A stretch of DNA of 64,000 nt from the NCBI GenBank assembly GCA_029204225.1, contig CM055093.1, forward strand, positions 30,701,777-30,765,776, written 5' to 3'. This document shows positions 10,349 through 21,563 of the stretch, piece after piece (position 1 is the first letter of the stretch; each line of letters starts with the position of its first letter). The notes under the pieces are model-generated. The model did not search any database. It saw only the letters and a list, made by a program, of their open reading frames with translations, and was not told where the DNA came from. This DNA comes from Diphasiastrum complanatum. Lineage: Eukaryota; Streptophyta; Lycopodiopsida; Lycopodiales; Lycopodiaceae. Made by a program: the position numbers and the translations under genes.

Positions 10349-12380
10349 CTCCCTCTTCAACTAGTTTTAGCATAGACTTTGATAATACTCCAAGTGAGGT
10401 CCTATGCTTCATGAACAAGTCTTTTCCCAATTCTTTTGTGAAGATATCAGCTACACATTCCCTTGAAGACACATGTTGAAGCTCCACCTCCGTTGCATTG
10501 ACTTGCTCCCTTACAAAATGATATTGTATCTCAATATGCTTGCTCCTAGCATGAAAGATAGGATTGGATGTTTGGGCTGATTGATTGTCATAAAAGATGA
10601 TTGGGCTCTCTGAAAAGTCCAGCAAGTGAAGATCCTTGATCATCCTCTTGATCCATACCATCTCCTTTGTGCAATGTGTAAGAGCTTTGTACTCAGCCTC
10701 ACTAGATGACAATGAGATAGTGGCTTGTTTCTTTGACATCCATGATATAGCTCCATCACCTATGAAAATACAATAAGCACTAATGGATTTTCTATCCATT
10801 ACATCTCCAGCATAGTCCGAATCTGAAAATCCAAAAAGATTAGGTGATGATCCCTCATACAATATGCCAAAATCTCGAGTTCCAATGATGTACCTCAAAA
10901 CTCGCTTTCCTAGCTTCCAATGCTCCTCACTAGGATCTTGCATGAATTGACTCAATCTTCCAACACAATATCTTAGATCAGGTCTAGTAATGGTTAGATA
11001 GATGAGTGAACCAACTAGCTTCCTATAGAGAGTAATGTCCTTGAAGGATCTTTCATTACCTCTTATAGTTAGCTTTACATGAGACTCCATAGGTGTATCA
11101 ATAGCTTTTGCATCTACCATATGAAATGTTTCTAGAATAGAATTAGCATACTTCTCTTGACAAATGAAAGTAGATTGAGAAGATCTAATGACTTCTATTC
11201 CTAAAATGTAATGCAAATTACCAAGATCATGCACCTCAAACTCCTTCTTAAGAGCATTCTTGATATCCTCCACATCTTGATTTTCTCCACCACTCAAGAT
11301 GATATCATCCACATAGATTAGCAAGATGGTAACATCATTTCCAGAAAACCTATAACAAAGTGAATGATCATACTCACTCATAACAAAGCCTTGAGAGAGT
11401 AAAAAAGTGTTAAGCTTAGCATACCGACTCCTTGGTGCTTGCTTAAGGCCATACAAACTCTTTTGTACAAGACACACATGATTTGGCTTTGTTGATGAAA
11501 TGTAGCTCTCGAGCTGCTCCATGTATACTTCCTCCTCAAGATCACCATTCAAGAATGCATTTGAAATGTCCATTTGCCATAGATCCCATCCATAAAGTGT
11601 AGCAAGTGAAATGATGACTCAAATGCTTACCATCTTTGCCACGGGTGCAAAGGTCTCATCATAGTCAATTCCTTGTTGTTGAGCATATCCTCTTGCCACT
11701 AACCTTGCCTTGTACTTGTTGATAGATCCATATTGGTTTGTCTTCACCTTGAAGATCCATTTGCATCCAATTGCTTTCTTGTCCTTAGGCAACTCCACCA
11801 ATCTCCATGTTCCATTCTTCATAAGAGCTTGATACTCAAGATCCATTGCTTGGATCCACTCCTCTTCTTTCCTTGCTTGATCTACACTTGTAGGCTCATC
11901 CAAAGAGGTTAGGAAAGCAGCATAATTTCCAGAAACTACTTGCTTACCCTTTTGATCATATGTGAGCCTTGAAGGTACTTGTCTTTCTCTTGATGTTCTC
12001 CTTGGCTTTTGACTTGATGAAGGTCCATCATCACCACCATCAAAAGTAGGATCCTTCTCACCAACATCAAGAATGTTAGATCCATCTACTTTACCATCAA
12101 TCATGCTTGAAGACACCTTTGGAATGTTCTCCTCTTCAGAAATGACATCTCTACCAACAATCACTTTGTTAGTAGAAGGAATGTAAACCTTGTAGGCTTT
12201 ACTCACCTCACTATGTCCAACAAAAATACCTCTTCTTGAAGATGGATCCTTCTTGGTCCTATCATCAAGAGTAATGTTGACATAGCATGTGCATCCAAAG
12301 GTTCTTAGAAAGTTGACACTCGGCCTCTCTTGAATAGCATTTCCAAAGATGTCCTTCCATCCAAAATAGCACTCGGCCAC
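10344..12380 (-). pseudogene. Element A pol: reverse transcriptase and RNase H
   Basis: The first part (12380-11619) holds the post-integrase linker (SRRGIFVGHSEVSKAYKVY, RRTSRERQVPSRLTYD) and RT start (EEWIQAMDLEYQALMKNGTW, GCKWIFKVK, KARLVARGYAQQ, YDETFAPVAKM). The second (11573-10344) continues with MDISNAFLNGDLEEEVYMEQ, SLYGLKQAP, the catalytic LIYVDDIILSG, and RNase H motifs FSDSDYAGD, LSSSEAEYKAL and YDNQSAQ. A TGA between the two parts, about 11609, is where Arg (CGA) is expected, and a TAG separates this from integrase. RT and RNase H catalytic residues are otherwise present. The enzyme copies element RNA to DNA in the cytoplasmic particle. The C-terminus (KLVEEGV) is encoded by the polypurine tract, so coding and priming signals overlap. 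Confidence 0.93.
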
Positions 12381-13287
12381 CTATTGCACAAGAAATTGGC
12401 ACACAACATGATCCCAAAATGGTTTGTCAAGATTAGCACTTAACCTCATAGCTTTAGAACTTTCACATAAAGTTCTATTCTTCCTTTCAGCCACTCCATC
12501 CTGTTGTGGGGTCCTTGATGTTGTATACTCCCTCTTGATCCCATGCTCATCACAAAAGGCCTTGAACTTGTTAGATATGTACTCCCCACCATTGCCACCT
12601 CTCAAGCACTTGATCTTTGTAGAAAATTGGTTCTCCCTTGCACTCTTGAACTTGACAAAGACATCATACACTTCATCCTTGATCTTTAGTAGATAGATCC
12701 AGCAAAATCTACTAAAATCATCAATGAATGTTACATACATCTTAGCTCCACTATTGCTAATTGTAGTAAATCCATGAATATCCGAATGTACAAGTTGAAA
12801 AGGCTTTGTAGATCTAGAAATAGATCTAGTATAAGGTAGTCTATGTAACTTAGACAAAGCGCAAGACTCACAAACATGCTTGTCATTACTTAAGGAACTT
12901 GGAAGACCAATCACAACCTTCTTCCTGGCCATTACCTCCAATGACTTGAAGTTGAGGTGTCCCATCCTTTTGTGCCAAACCTCTTGAATAGAAATTTGCT
13001 CCCTTGCAACACATCCAACTTGGTTAGCAATAACACAAGCATCAAGTTTGAACAACTTCTCTTGCCTTTTTCCTTTTCCAATCAAGACATCCTTCCTTTT
13101 GATCAAACAAGCATCTCCATCAAACTCCACCTTGAGGCCCTTACTTAGCATTTGACTCACACTAAGGAAATTATTGGTAATAGATGGAATAAACAATACA
13201 TCCTCCAAATGAACATTCCTATTTGTAGAGAGAGAAATAGAAATTGTGCCAATCCCTTTGATTGCACACTCACCATCATTGGACGTG
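12381..13287 (-). pseudogene. Element A integrase, second catalytic Asp lost
   Basis: The zinc-binding region reads HKRMGHLN...CESCALSK (H-H-C-C complete). The catalytic core has the first Asp (LVHSDIHGF) and the Glu (GVAERKNRT). At the second Asp, where copia integrases have R-S/T-D-N-G-G-E, this copy reads LRGGNGGEY, so Asp is replaced by Gly; one A-to-G change of GAC to GGC would do it. Upstream residues GTISISL...HLEDVLFIPSI are the protease-integrase linker. The frame ends in TAG before the linker to RT. This protein could not cut and join DNA. At the right edge (13287) the sequence is interrupted by element B and resumes at 18619. Confidence 0.9.
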
Positions 13288-13292
13288 TAGAT

Positions 13293-14124
13293 TGTGAAAA
13301 ATGCAAAAATAAGCTTGGTAGTTTCCAAAAATCTTGTATATAGATAAACACACATGTGTGGAGCCTGTTCTCACGTGTAAAAATAGTGTACTTGTTATGT
13401 ACCATAATCATATAGGTTGTACATATGATTTAATTCAAGTTCTAGTGGCTAAAAAGGCCAAAAACTAGTTTTCTAGATATATGACACATGGCATCAATCT
13501 ATTGATTGCATGAGCCAAATATTTTGGTTAGGTGTCATATCCCATGTGTAGAGGACAGGTCACACGTGTGGAATAAGCTGAAGTAGGTGAATTTTGAATT
13601 CTAGAAGATTTCCAAGTAGATCTCCATATAGAAGGAAAATGGACCAAAAGAGCTCAAAATAGAAGGTTTTGTCCAAGTGTCAGTTTTGCATGATGAATCA
13701 TCATATGACAAAGCACCTTCAAAAATGTGGGATCAGAGGGATGATCAGTACCACGAGCTCCCACTTATTGTATATATAGAGCCACATTTGGCCATAATCA
13801 TTGTGAGACACCAATCTTGGTTTTGGAAGCAATTTTGAGTGATTCTCTCCATTTGTCTACATTTGTTTTGATTGTTTTGAGGTGCTATCAATGTGTACTT
13901 GATTTTCAGGTTGGAGTCCGTACTCAGATAGTGTTTCACACATGTGAAACCATAAAGTACACTTACCTTCAATTAATGATTGTTCTTGTTAGGATTTTGT
14001 GTCTAGAATTGATCTAGATTGATCTTAATCTGAAGTAGATTGATAGATCAAGTAATCTGACAACCAATCCCTCTTGAGGATCAGATTAGGATCCACTCTT
14101 GGTCCTTTTTGTACTTTTTCCACA
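13293..14124 (+). repeat. Element B 5' LTR
   Basis: 832 bp. TATATATAGA at 13771-13780 is the likely TATA box. Palindromic motifs occur at about 13349-13359 (ACACATGTGTGG), 13561-13571 (CACACGTGTGG) and 13926-13938 (CACACATGTGAAAC). The partner is 17782-18613. Confidence 0.95.
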
Positions 14125-14137
14125 TGGTATCAGAGCC
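14125..14137 (+). other. Element B primer-binding site (tRNA-iMet)
   Basis: TGGTATCAGAGCC lies immediately after the LTR end with no gap. It is complementary to the 3' end of plant initiator tRNA-Met, the usual Ty1/copia primer. Confidence 0.95.
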
Positions 14138-15775
14138 TAGTACAAGAGGTTTTGTTGAAATTGATAGGGTTAATCCAAATCAAAGCCAAAATTAGCAGTT
14201 TTTTGGAAACTAGTCAAATTTTGGGTAGCGAGTTGGATTTGATAGATATTCTCAAAATTTTTGGACCAGAACTTGTTGTGGGCTGTAAGAACCCTTTTCA
14301 CACGTGTGAGACTGTACAGCTCCGGTTTTGGCTAAGAAAATTCAAAAATTTGTACGATTTGACTCACACACCCAATTTGAGAGATTTTTGGTGCAAAATC
14401 AAGCATTTTCTATAGAGAATCTAATCCCTTGATTAGTTCTTGGATTAGATCAGCCAATAAATTAAATTTGAAGTTTGAATTAGGTGCATTAATTGATTAT
14501 CTTTGATTTTTTGAGTGCATGTTGAAGTTGAGAGAGATTTTGCTAAAAATCATAGATTAAGGAGTGATATGCAAGGTGAGAGGTTGAAATCCATTGTACC
14601 ATCACTCTAGATTTGTTCAAGAGTGATAGGGTCAAGTTTAGAAGCATCAATATGCTAGAAAACATCCTTGGATCTGTCCTCCAAGTGAAACCTTTGAGAG
14701 TTACTAGTGCATATAGAGCATCTATGCAAATCTTTTGTAGAATTTGACATAGATTGGCTTAAATTGAGAGTTCTAGAAAAGAGATTGAGATCCAAGTCAC
14801 ATTATTCAATCCTACTCAATTTGTTTGAGTGTTTGTGAGGTTTGAAAAGAGTCATTAAGGTGTCTATGGCAAATGTGTAGAGAGAGATCCAATTTTCTAA
14901 GAGTTCCTTCCTTTGTAGAAGGCAAGATCTAGAAGCTCATTTTGTGTTGTTATTGGTGGAGAATTTGTATTCTCCTAGGTGATCAAATCTTTCTAAGTGG
15001 CATTAGCTCTTTGAAGCACAATATCTTAGTGAGAAAAATCACAACGTTTGATTTTGAATTTCATTCCAAGTCTTAAAAGGTAGAGTAATTGGTGGAATCC
15101 AATAGGAGTGATTGAATTCAATTTCTTGAGCAAAAATTGCCATAGTATGTATGAAACTCAAATTATTTCTATTCAACTTTCTTTGTGAGAGTGTGAGGGT
15201 CAATTTGTGATCCCATTGGATGTCTAGAATGAGGAGTCCATATTTGAGTATTCATGCATGGTTGAGATCTTTGTGAATCTCTAGTTGTCTAATTTTTAAG
15301 CTTTGTGAAAAATTGGTGGTATGGTTTGTTGTCAAATCAAATCAAATTCATTCTAAATCTCAAGTGTGAGATTATTTGGTTCAAGAGTGAGTCCAAAAGA
15401 AGTGATTAAGTTTGATTTTCATGTATTTGAAACAAAACCCTTCAAGTGTTGAGAAAACTAGTCAAGTGAAAAGGAAAACCTAGGTGTCAAATCTTTTTCA
15501 TATCCATTTCAACTTTCAAAAGAAAAAGTCATTGGTATTTGATGAGTCCAATAGGAGATTGGATCTGATTTCTTTAGTGATTTGATTCAAAGATTGTGTG
15601 CTTTTGTCTTAGTGATCAAAGCAAACCAAGTGACTAGTCATTATTGTGAAGATTGATTCTTAGGTTTGTGAGCTAGACCTTTTGTAGATCCTTCTAGATT
15701 GTTGAAGATGTTCAAATCTAGTCTCTTGAAAGTCACAAATTACATTTGTAGAACCATATCACAGGTTTTTATTAC
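14138..15775 (+). other. Element B untranslated leader
   Basis: 1.6 kb without a convincing frame; one more CACACGTGTGAG motif at about 14300. Leaders of C and D occupy the same place and also carry or border this motif. This leader probably holds packaging signals, an inference from position. Confidence 0.6.
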
Positions 15776-17644
15776 ATGGCATCAATAGGTGGCATCCTAT
15801 TGAAGGAAAGAAAGGAACCTAAGTGCAACCTTTGTGGGAAGGGAGGATATATTTTCTCAAGATGCTACAAAAAGAAGACCAATCCATCCAAGGAGAACCA
15901 AAGCAAGGGGGCCGAGGTGAAGGATGGAGCTTCAAGTTCAAAATGCAAATACAAGAAGGACAAGTCCAAGGAAAGGTGTTTCCTTTGTGGAAAGGTGAAT
16001 GAGGCTTGGAGTCTCACAAGGACTTGCAAGGTTTGTCTTCAAGAGTCCATCACAACACATGTTGAATCTTTTGAAAATTTTCATTTGGAAGTGCATTGTA
16101 TGGTTCAAGATGCAAAGATAGATGTCACTTTCATGAAAGTAACTTGGATTTATTTTATGTCCTTGGAAAGTATTTTGCTTGGAACTTTAGATAAGTTCAA
16201 ACTTATTGTTATTATCCAAGAGAAATCAATCAAGAATAAGGAGCAATCACAAAATGAAAATAGTTTCATTTATGCTCTCATGTCAACTTATGAAGAACCA
16301 TTTTGCTTTGAAGAGATTTTTGTATCTCAAAGGTGGATTAAGGCAATACTAGTTGAGTGTGATGCCTTAAAAGATAGCAAAATATGTTTTCCTTGTAAGC
16401 TTACATTAGTTATGAAGTCAAGGAAATGGAAATATATTCATAATGTAGGATCTTTTGGTTTCAATAAGATCATGAATGATGTGTTCATTCATAAAGATGA
16501 AAATTGCATGTTTTCAATCCTAAAGGCAAGTTGTAAACTTCTTATGAGAATAAGTGAAGCATCCAAAGTGGACACTTATATCCATAAGCAAGTAGTTAGC
16601 CTTATTGAGATGGAGATACCTTTTGATTTCAATATTAGAAAAATCATGCCAAGTTGTGGTGATTTTTGGACTTATGTTTCTAGCATAAGTAATCTTGATA
16701 ATCATAGGAAGTGCATATTGAATGGTCATACTTGTTGTGATCATTATGAGACATGGAGGTCTCAAATTTCCATAAAAAAGGAGCACCATGAAGAGGATTT
16801 TAAGGAGTCATCTCAAGGTTCAAATGTGCCAAGGATTGAGGAGGAGAATCCTTCTCAAGGTTCAAGTGTGCCTAGGATTGAGGAGGAGAGACCTTCTCAA
16901 ATTGTGATTCCAAAAAGAAACTCAAGAAATATGGTTGAGTCCATGTGGCTCACATTTCAAGGGAAAGAGGAGCATATCTCATGTGGTATACATCACATAC
17001 TTATTTCTCTTATGTCATTTGATAAATCAATTTGCTTTAGTGAGATCATTGCATCTCAAAATTGGAGTAAAACCATACTAGTTGAGTATGAAGTCTCTCT
17101 TGAGAACATAGATGATGTTCTTAAAAGGTTGAAATTTATTTTAAATCAATTAGAAAGCAAATGGTTGCTTCATCAAATGTATGCTCTTGAGTCATGCAAG
17201 AGCAAAAGTGATTTGTTCACTCATAGTTTGAAAATTTGTATTGAGGCAAATTGTAAACTCTTTATGAGAGTAAGTGAATCATCTTCTAAAGACACTTATC
17301 TGCATAATGAAGTATTTAGCCTCATTGGATCAGAGATTAGCATGGTAAACAAGCATGAAGATATGATGCAAACACTTTGTTATTATAGCATGCATAGTCT
17401 TGCCAATTTGGATGAGTCTAATTCTCTAGATCGTGGTAACATGATGTTAGATCTTTGTGATCCTAATAAATCAAGAAGAAATATTTATTTTCTCATGAAG
17501 GAGCATGCACATGAAGAAGGATCAAGCCTCAAAGTCAAGCATCTACATGAAATTTGGAAGGAATCAATTTTGGAGGTGCTAGGATGGTGCAAAGCTCTCA
17601 AGCTCATCAAAGATGTCAACATCAAAGAAGCACCATTATGGTGA
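15776..17644 (+). CDS. Element B 622-residue protein built from degenerate Gag knuckles and duplicated RT remnants
   Basis: Unbroken over 622 codons. Residues 17-30 (CNLCGKGGYIFSRC) and 68-71 (CFLC) are damaged CCHC knuckles, the first with Tyr in place of His. Residues 167-280 and 411-521 are two diverged copies of one unit: an LMS..(E/D)..CF.EI..SQ.W.K.ILVE block, then CKL.MR.SE.S..DTY.H..V.SLI..EI. The first block resembles the N-terminus of copia RT (CFEEA..SQ.W.KAM..E) and the second the RT-RNase H connection. The RT core with YVDD is missing from both. Between the copies, VPRIEEE repeats and PKRNSRNMVE resemble the integrase-RT linker. There is no protease, integrase or active site. The start codon is the first ATG of the frame. 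The function is unknown; it may be a relic that happens to remain open, or a retained structural protein. Confidence 0.8.
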   Translation: MASIGGILLKERKEPKCNLCGKGGYIFSRCYKKKTNPSKENQSKGAEVKDGASSSKCKYKKDKSKERCFLCGKVNEAWSLTRTCKVCLQESITTHVESFENFHLEVHCMVQDAKIDVTFMKVTWIYFMSLESILLGTLDKFKLIVIIQEKSIKNKEQSQNENSFIYALMSTYEEPFCFEEIFVSQRWIKAILVECDALKDSKICFPCKLTLVMKSRKWKYIHNVGSFGFNKIMNDVFIHKDENCMFSILKASCKLLMRISEASKVDTYIHKQVVSLIEMEIPFDFNIRKIMPSCGDFWTYVSSISNLDNHRKCILNGHTCCDHYETWRSQISIKKEHHEEDFKESSQGSNVPRIEEENPSQGSSVPRIEEERPSQIVIPKRNSRNMVESMWLTFQGKEEHISCGIHHILISLMSFDKSICFSEIIASQNWSKTILVEYEVSLENIDDVLKRLKFILNQLESKWLLHQMYALESCKSKSDLFTHSLKICIEANCKLFMRVSESSSKDTYLHNEVFSLIGSEISMVNKHEDMMQTLCYYSMHSLANLDESNSLDRGNMMLDLCDPNKSRRNIYFLMKEHAHEEGSSLKVKHLHEIWKESILEVLGWCKALKLIKDVNIKEAPLW

Positions 17645-17781
17645 TTTCAGATCAACATCAAGCTCATTCTCTGATCTTCACACCTTTTGAACCAACAAAG
17701 ACCAATTCAGCCCATGGAGTCAAGTTCAAGACCATCATATTTTCCATCAAGCTAGATTTACCAAGCTAGATTTTTGAGGAG

Positions 17782-18613
17782 TGTGAAAAATGCAAAAATA
17801 AGCTTGGTAGAGGCCAAAAATCTTGTATATAGATAAACACACATGTGTGGAGCCTGTTCCCAAATGTGAAAATAGTGTACTTGTCATGTACCACAATCAT
17901 ATAGGTTGTACATATGATTTAATTCAAGTTCTAGTGGCTAAAAAGACCAAAAACTAGTTTTCTAGATATATGACACATGGCATCAATCTATTGATTGCAT
18001 GAGCCAAATATTTTGGTTAGGTGTCATATTCCATGTGTAGAGGATAGGTCACACGTGTGGAATAAGCTGAAGTAGGCGAATTTTGAATTCTAGAAGATTT
18101 CCAAGTAGATCTCCATATAGAAGGAAAATGGACCAAAAGTGCTCAAAATAGAAGGTTTTGTCCAAGTGTCAGTTTTGCATGATGAATCATCATATGACAA
18201 AGCACCTTCACACATGTGAGATCAGAGGGATGATCAGTACCACGAGCTCCCACTTATTGTATATATAGATCCACATTTGGCCATAATCATTGTGAGACAC
18301 CAATCTTGGTTTTGGAAGCAATTTTGAGTTATTCTCTCCATTTGTCTACATTTGTTTTGATTGTTTTGAGGTGCTATCAATGTGTACTTGATTTTCAGGT
18401 TGGAGTCCGTACTCAGACAATGTTTCACACATGTGAAACCATAAAGTACACTTACCTTCAATTAATGATTGTTCTTGTTAGGATTTTGTGTCTAGAATTG
18501 ATCTAGATTGATCTTAATCTGAAGTAGATTGATAGATCAAGTAATCTGACAAGCAATCCCTCTTGAGGATCAGATTAGGATCCACTCTTGGTCCTTTTTG
18601 TACTTTTTCCACA
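17782..18613 (+). repeat. Element B 3' LTR
   Basis: 832 bp, matching 13293-14124. The preceding purine tract is GAGGAG at 17776-17781. The TATA-like sequence lies at 18260-18268. Target duplication TAGAT follows at 18614. Confidence 0.95.
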
Positions 18614-18618
18614 TAGAT

Positions 18619-19611
18619 CACCCTCTTGTCATCTCCATATGCCAACAAAGAAGTGAAGTACTATTTGTGAAAGGTCATGTGTGAACTTGCTCCACTATCA
18701 ATCCACCAAGGATTTAGATCTCCATCATTAGCAAGCATACATGAAGAAATCACAAAAGCATCATCATTTGCATCTTGAACATCCAAACCATCCTCATCAA
18801 GAGTAAGATTACCTTGCTTGTCTCCTTGATCTCTCTTCTTCTTGTAGCACTCACTTGCAAAGTGTCCTTTGATGCCACAATAGAAGCACTTGAGCTTTGA
18901 TCTATCCTTCTTTTTGCCACTTGAAGAAGCATCCATTTGATCTGGCCCTTTAGACCACTTGCTTTTGGTTTTGCCCTTGAATTTGCCCTTTGTGAACATA
19001 GCATCCTCTTGAAGTGTCGATGTAGATCCATCTCTTGCTTGAAGCCTATATTCCTCATTGATCAAGATCTCTTGAAGATCCATCAAACTTGGCAAAGTCT
19101 TTTGAATAGCAATACTTTGAACAATATTAGCATGAGAATCCAACAAGCCATTAAGAATCACTTGAATGAGCTCTCATTCCTTAATGCTTTCATCTATGCA
19201 AGCTAACTCATCATTCAATGCTTTCATTCACAAAACAAAAGTACTTGGACTTTCTTCATTCTTTTGCAAACAAGAGAAGATTTGCCTTCTTAGAGTCAAC
19301 ACTCTAGAAGTAGACTTGGATTCATAAAGCTTCTTCAATGAATTCCAAGCTTCCAAAGATGATGTGCACTTACCAACTTCCTTGAGAAGTTCATTGGTAA
19401 CATTCATCTTTATTATGTGTAGAGCCTTCTTGGCCCTCTTGTCATACCTCAATTGATCTTGTTGTGTTGCTGGTCTCTCCTCCAAGCCTACAACAATATC
19501 CAAAATATCTTTTATCTCAAGAAGTGACTCCATCCTCACTTTCCACAATGAATAGTTACTTGAGGTAATCCTATCATTGGCTTCCAACATGACTCCAATT
19601 GAGGTTGCCAT
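18619..19611 (-). pseudogene. Element A gag and start of protease
   Basis: The 19611-19228 frame starts MATSIGVMLEANDRIT and has the N-terminal copia Gag block SNYSLWKVRMESLL (DUF4219-like), then the UBN2 region to about 19228. After a frame break, 19161-18661 carries the rest of UBN2 (LNGLLDSHANIVQSIA), a basic stretch, a complete CCHC knuckle CFYCGIKGHFASEC and the protease active-site region WWIDSGASSHM. A TAG follows shortly after, then element B interrupts the reading; the protease-integrase sequence resumes at 13287. Gag length is normal for copia. The copy would not give a full polyprotein. Confidence 0.9.
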
Positions 19612-20196
19612 GTAGCAATGACCTGATCTTCTCTTTCAACCTGCTTCAATGCACAAAGCACTCCTTTGAACAACAACAAATGCTTTCAAAAGAAATCACC
19701 AAGATTTAAAACTATCTCACAAATTCTCTTCTAGCACTTATCCAAGCAAATCAACACATAGAATCATGGAATCTTGATCAACCTATGATCTATCCTCAAT
19801 CTAATGACTTTTGCCACTTCCTAAGATTGAAACACACTCAAATGAAGTCCAGCAACCTCACTATCTAGAGATCCAATCAAAATTAGGGTTTTGACAAAAT
19901 CACAAAAAATTGACTATTCTAAATCTACATGCAAATGCTGAAAATTTGATATGCAATCTATAAGCCACCACTTAGGCTGAACCAATGATCCAAAAATTGG
20001 CCAAATCCAGTATGTGAAAAAAATTGGAATTGAACAAGTATATTGACCTATTTAATGTTTTGATCTACAAAAGATCCAATCTACAAAAGCAAAAAATCCG
20101 ATTTTGGTGTAGAATCCTCTCTAGCATGCTTTAGACTTAATATCTTCACCAAATCATTGATAGATCTGATTTCCTCCTTCATAACCTGAAACACAA

Positions 20197-20208
20197 GCTC
20201 TGATACCA
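20197..20208 (-). other. Element A primer-binding site (tRNA-iMet)
   Basis: On the minus strand TGGTATCAGAGC directly follows the 5' LTR end. It fixes the minus orientation of element A. The leader runs from here to about 19612. Confidence 0.95.
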
Positions 20209-20857
20209 TGTGAAAGATTTCATATCCTTAAGATCCAATCTACTTGAATGATCTTTGGTTAGAAAGAGAAATACATTACCAATTTCACCAATGTAGAAAA
20301 ATCAGCATCTACACACATTTGAGATGCAAACACTAATAGAACTTGATCAAACTTGAATGAAATGATTATGTACTGTTGCTGTCCATACAAAACCAGCAAG
20401 CTACTGTATTTCACACGTGTGGATCCACAAATAGCAAATATAGATCATTCTACACATAGAATTGCAAGCAAACACCAAGATAGTGCACCAATGGATAGTG
20501 GAACCCAAGAGAACCATGTATAAGCATGAAATGAGATAGATAAGAGAGAATATGACTCTCTCCATGAGTTACATCCTTTTATAGCAGGTCCAAACCCTAT
20601 TTGGCCACTTGGCTTTTCCACCAAAATGCTAATCCTACTAATTTTGGGTCTAGATTCAATGTACCCAACTTATTCAAATTGAATCTACTCAAACTCGCAT
20701 TCTATCTTTCCCACACTTTCAAAAAGTGTTTATTCAAATGAAATTTAGACTAATGAATTTTGAAAAGTCAACCTCTAAATCTAAAACAAGTTTTGGCCTC
20801 AATATGCCAAATATGGAAATATTGCAAAATGTGATGAAACTAGTTGAATCTTTCACT
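20209..20857 (-). repeat. Element A 5' LTR
   Basis: 649 bp, partner of 9700-10348. The minus-strand TATAAAAGG box is at 20575-20583. A CACACGTGTGG palindrome occurs near 20411-20421. The outermost base (20857) is T where the other LTR has A. Confidence 0.92.
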
Positions 20858-21563
20858 AATTATTCTCCTGATTATCGACTAATCGATCTTCTAATCTTCA
20901 TCCACTTATAATCTAGCTCTGCAGTTTTATGCATGATTTTACACAGTCTACAGAAGTACACAAAAACTGCTCACAGGTGGATTCCACGAGTGAATTTCCA
21001 AGAAGTACTAACAGTTATTAAAGATCTATGACCTAATCAGATGTCCTATTGGACTAGCCGCTTTTGCTTAGTATAAATAGCTAATCGTACTTCTATAAGT
21101 TTATATCACGTTGCAACTCTCTCAAGCTTTCAAGCTTGAAACACTCTCGAACATTCTAGCTCAGTTCTTAGAGTTCTTTTAGAGTTTTGCTATTAGCGCT
21201 TACTACTTGTCAGCGGAAGTGCAAATCAAACAGAGTTTCAAAGACAGTTTAGAGTATGCGATTTCTATCTGCAATTGTCTTGTGCTCATCATTTTGCTGA
21301 ATCAATCTATCTTTTAGTGCATTCAATATCATGTCAGAATCTCTGTGATCTCATATCGCTTTTGTCTGGTAATTCAATTCTTCATTGTTTGCCTATGTAA
21401 TCACTTTAGATTTGATGATTTTAAAGTTAGTTGCTAAAAGATTGAACGTGACTCTTGTCATTATGCTTTGTTCAATATTGATAGGTGTAGTCATGCATTA
21501 GGAAAGTAGTTTCATTCCGTTGCGTTCAATAAATCGTTATTGCACTATTACCTCTTTCCAACA
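20858..21563 (+). repeat. Remainder of copia G 3' LTR
   Basis: Continues the LTR begun at 9688. TATAAATAG at 21072-21080 is the likely TATA box, and the end TTTCCAACA is the inverted counterpart of the TGTTGG start. Its 3' half matches, with changes, the minus-strand LTR J split around element E (for example AAGTTAGTTGCTAAA and GTAGTCATGCATT), so the two belong to one LTR family. Confidence 0.75.

Larger units (their letters stand above)
13293..18613 (+). mobile_element. Non-autonomous copia-type LTR element B with one unusual long ORF
   Basis: Two 832-bp LTRs (13293-14124 and 17782-18613) begin TGTGAAAAATG and end TTTTTCCACA. A perfect 5-bp target duplication TAGAT flanks it (13288-13292 and 18614-18618). 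A consensus tRNA-iMet primer site follows the left LTR and a GAGGAG purine tract precedes the right one. The LTRs differ at about 20 positions by eye, so the insertion is fairly young and later than element A, whose protease coding region it interrupts. Total length is 5.3 kb. The internal region has a 1.6-kb leader and a 622-codon frame but no protease, integrase or RT core, so it must have been mobilised in trans. Confidence 0.95.
9700..20857 (-). mobile_element. Ty1/copia LTR retrotransposon A, nearly full length, hosting element B
   Basis: Both LTRs are 649 bp (9700-10348 and 20209-20857), with TGTGAAAGATT...AATCTTTCACA ends. On the minus strand the order is 5' LTR, primer site, leader, gag-PR (19611-18619), insertion of element B, INT, RT, RNase H, polypurine tract, 3' LTR. 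That Gag-PR-INT-RT-RH order defines Ty1/copia. Removing element B leaves about 5.8 kb, normal for an autonomous copia. It is disabled by several stops and a lost integrase aspartate. A clear target duplication is absent: the left flank is TACCA and the right is AATTA, and the last base at 20857 is T instead of A. It sits inside the LTR of copia G. Confidence 0.92.
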
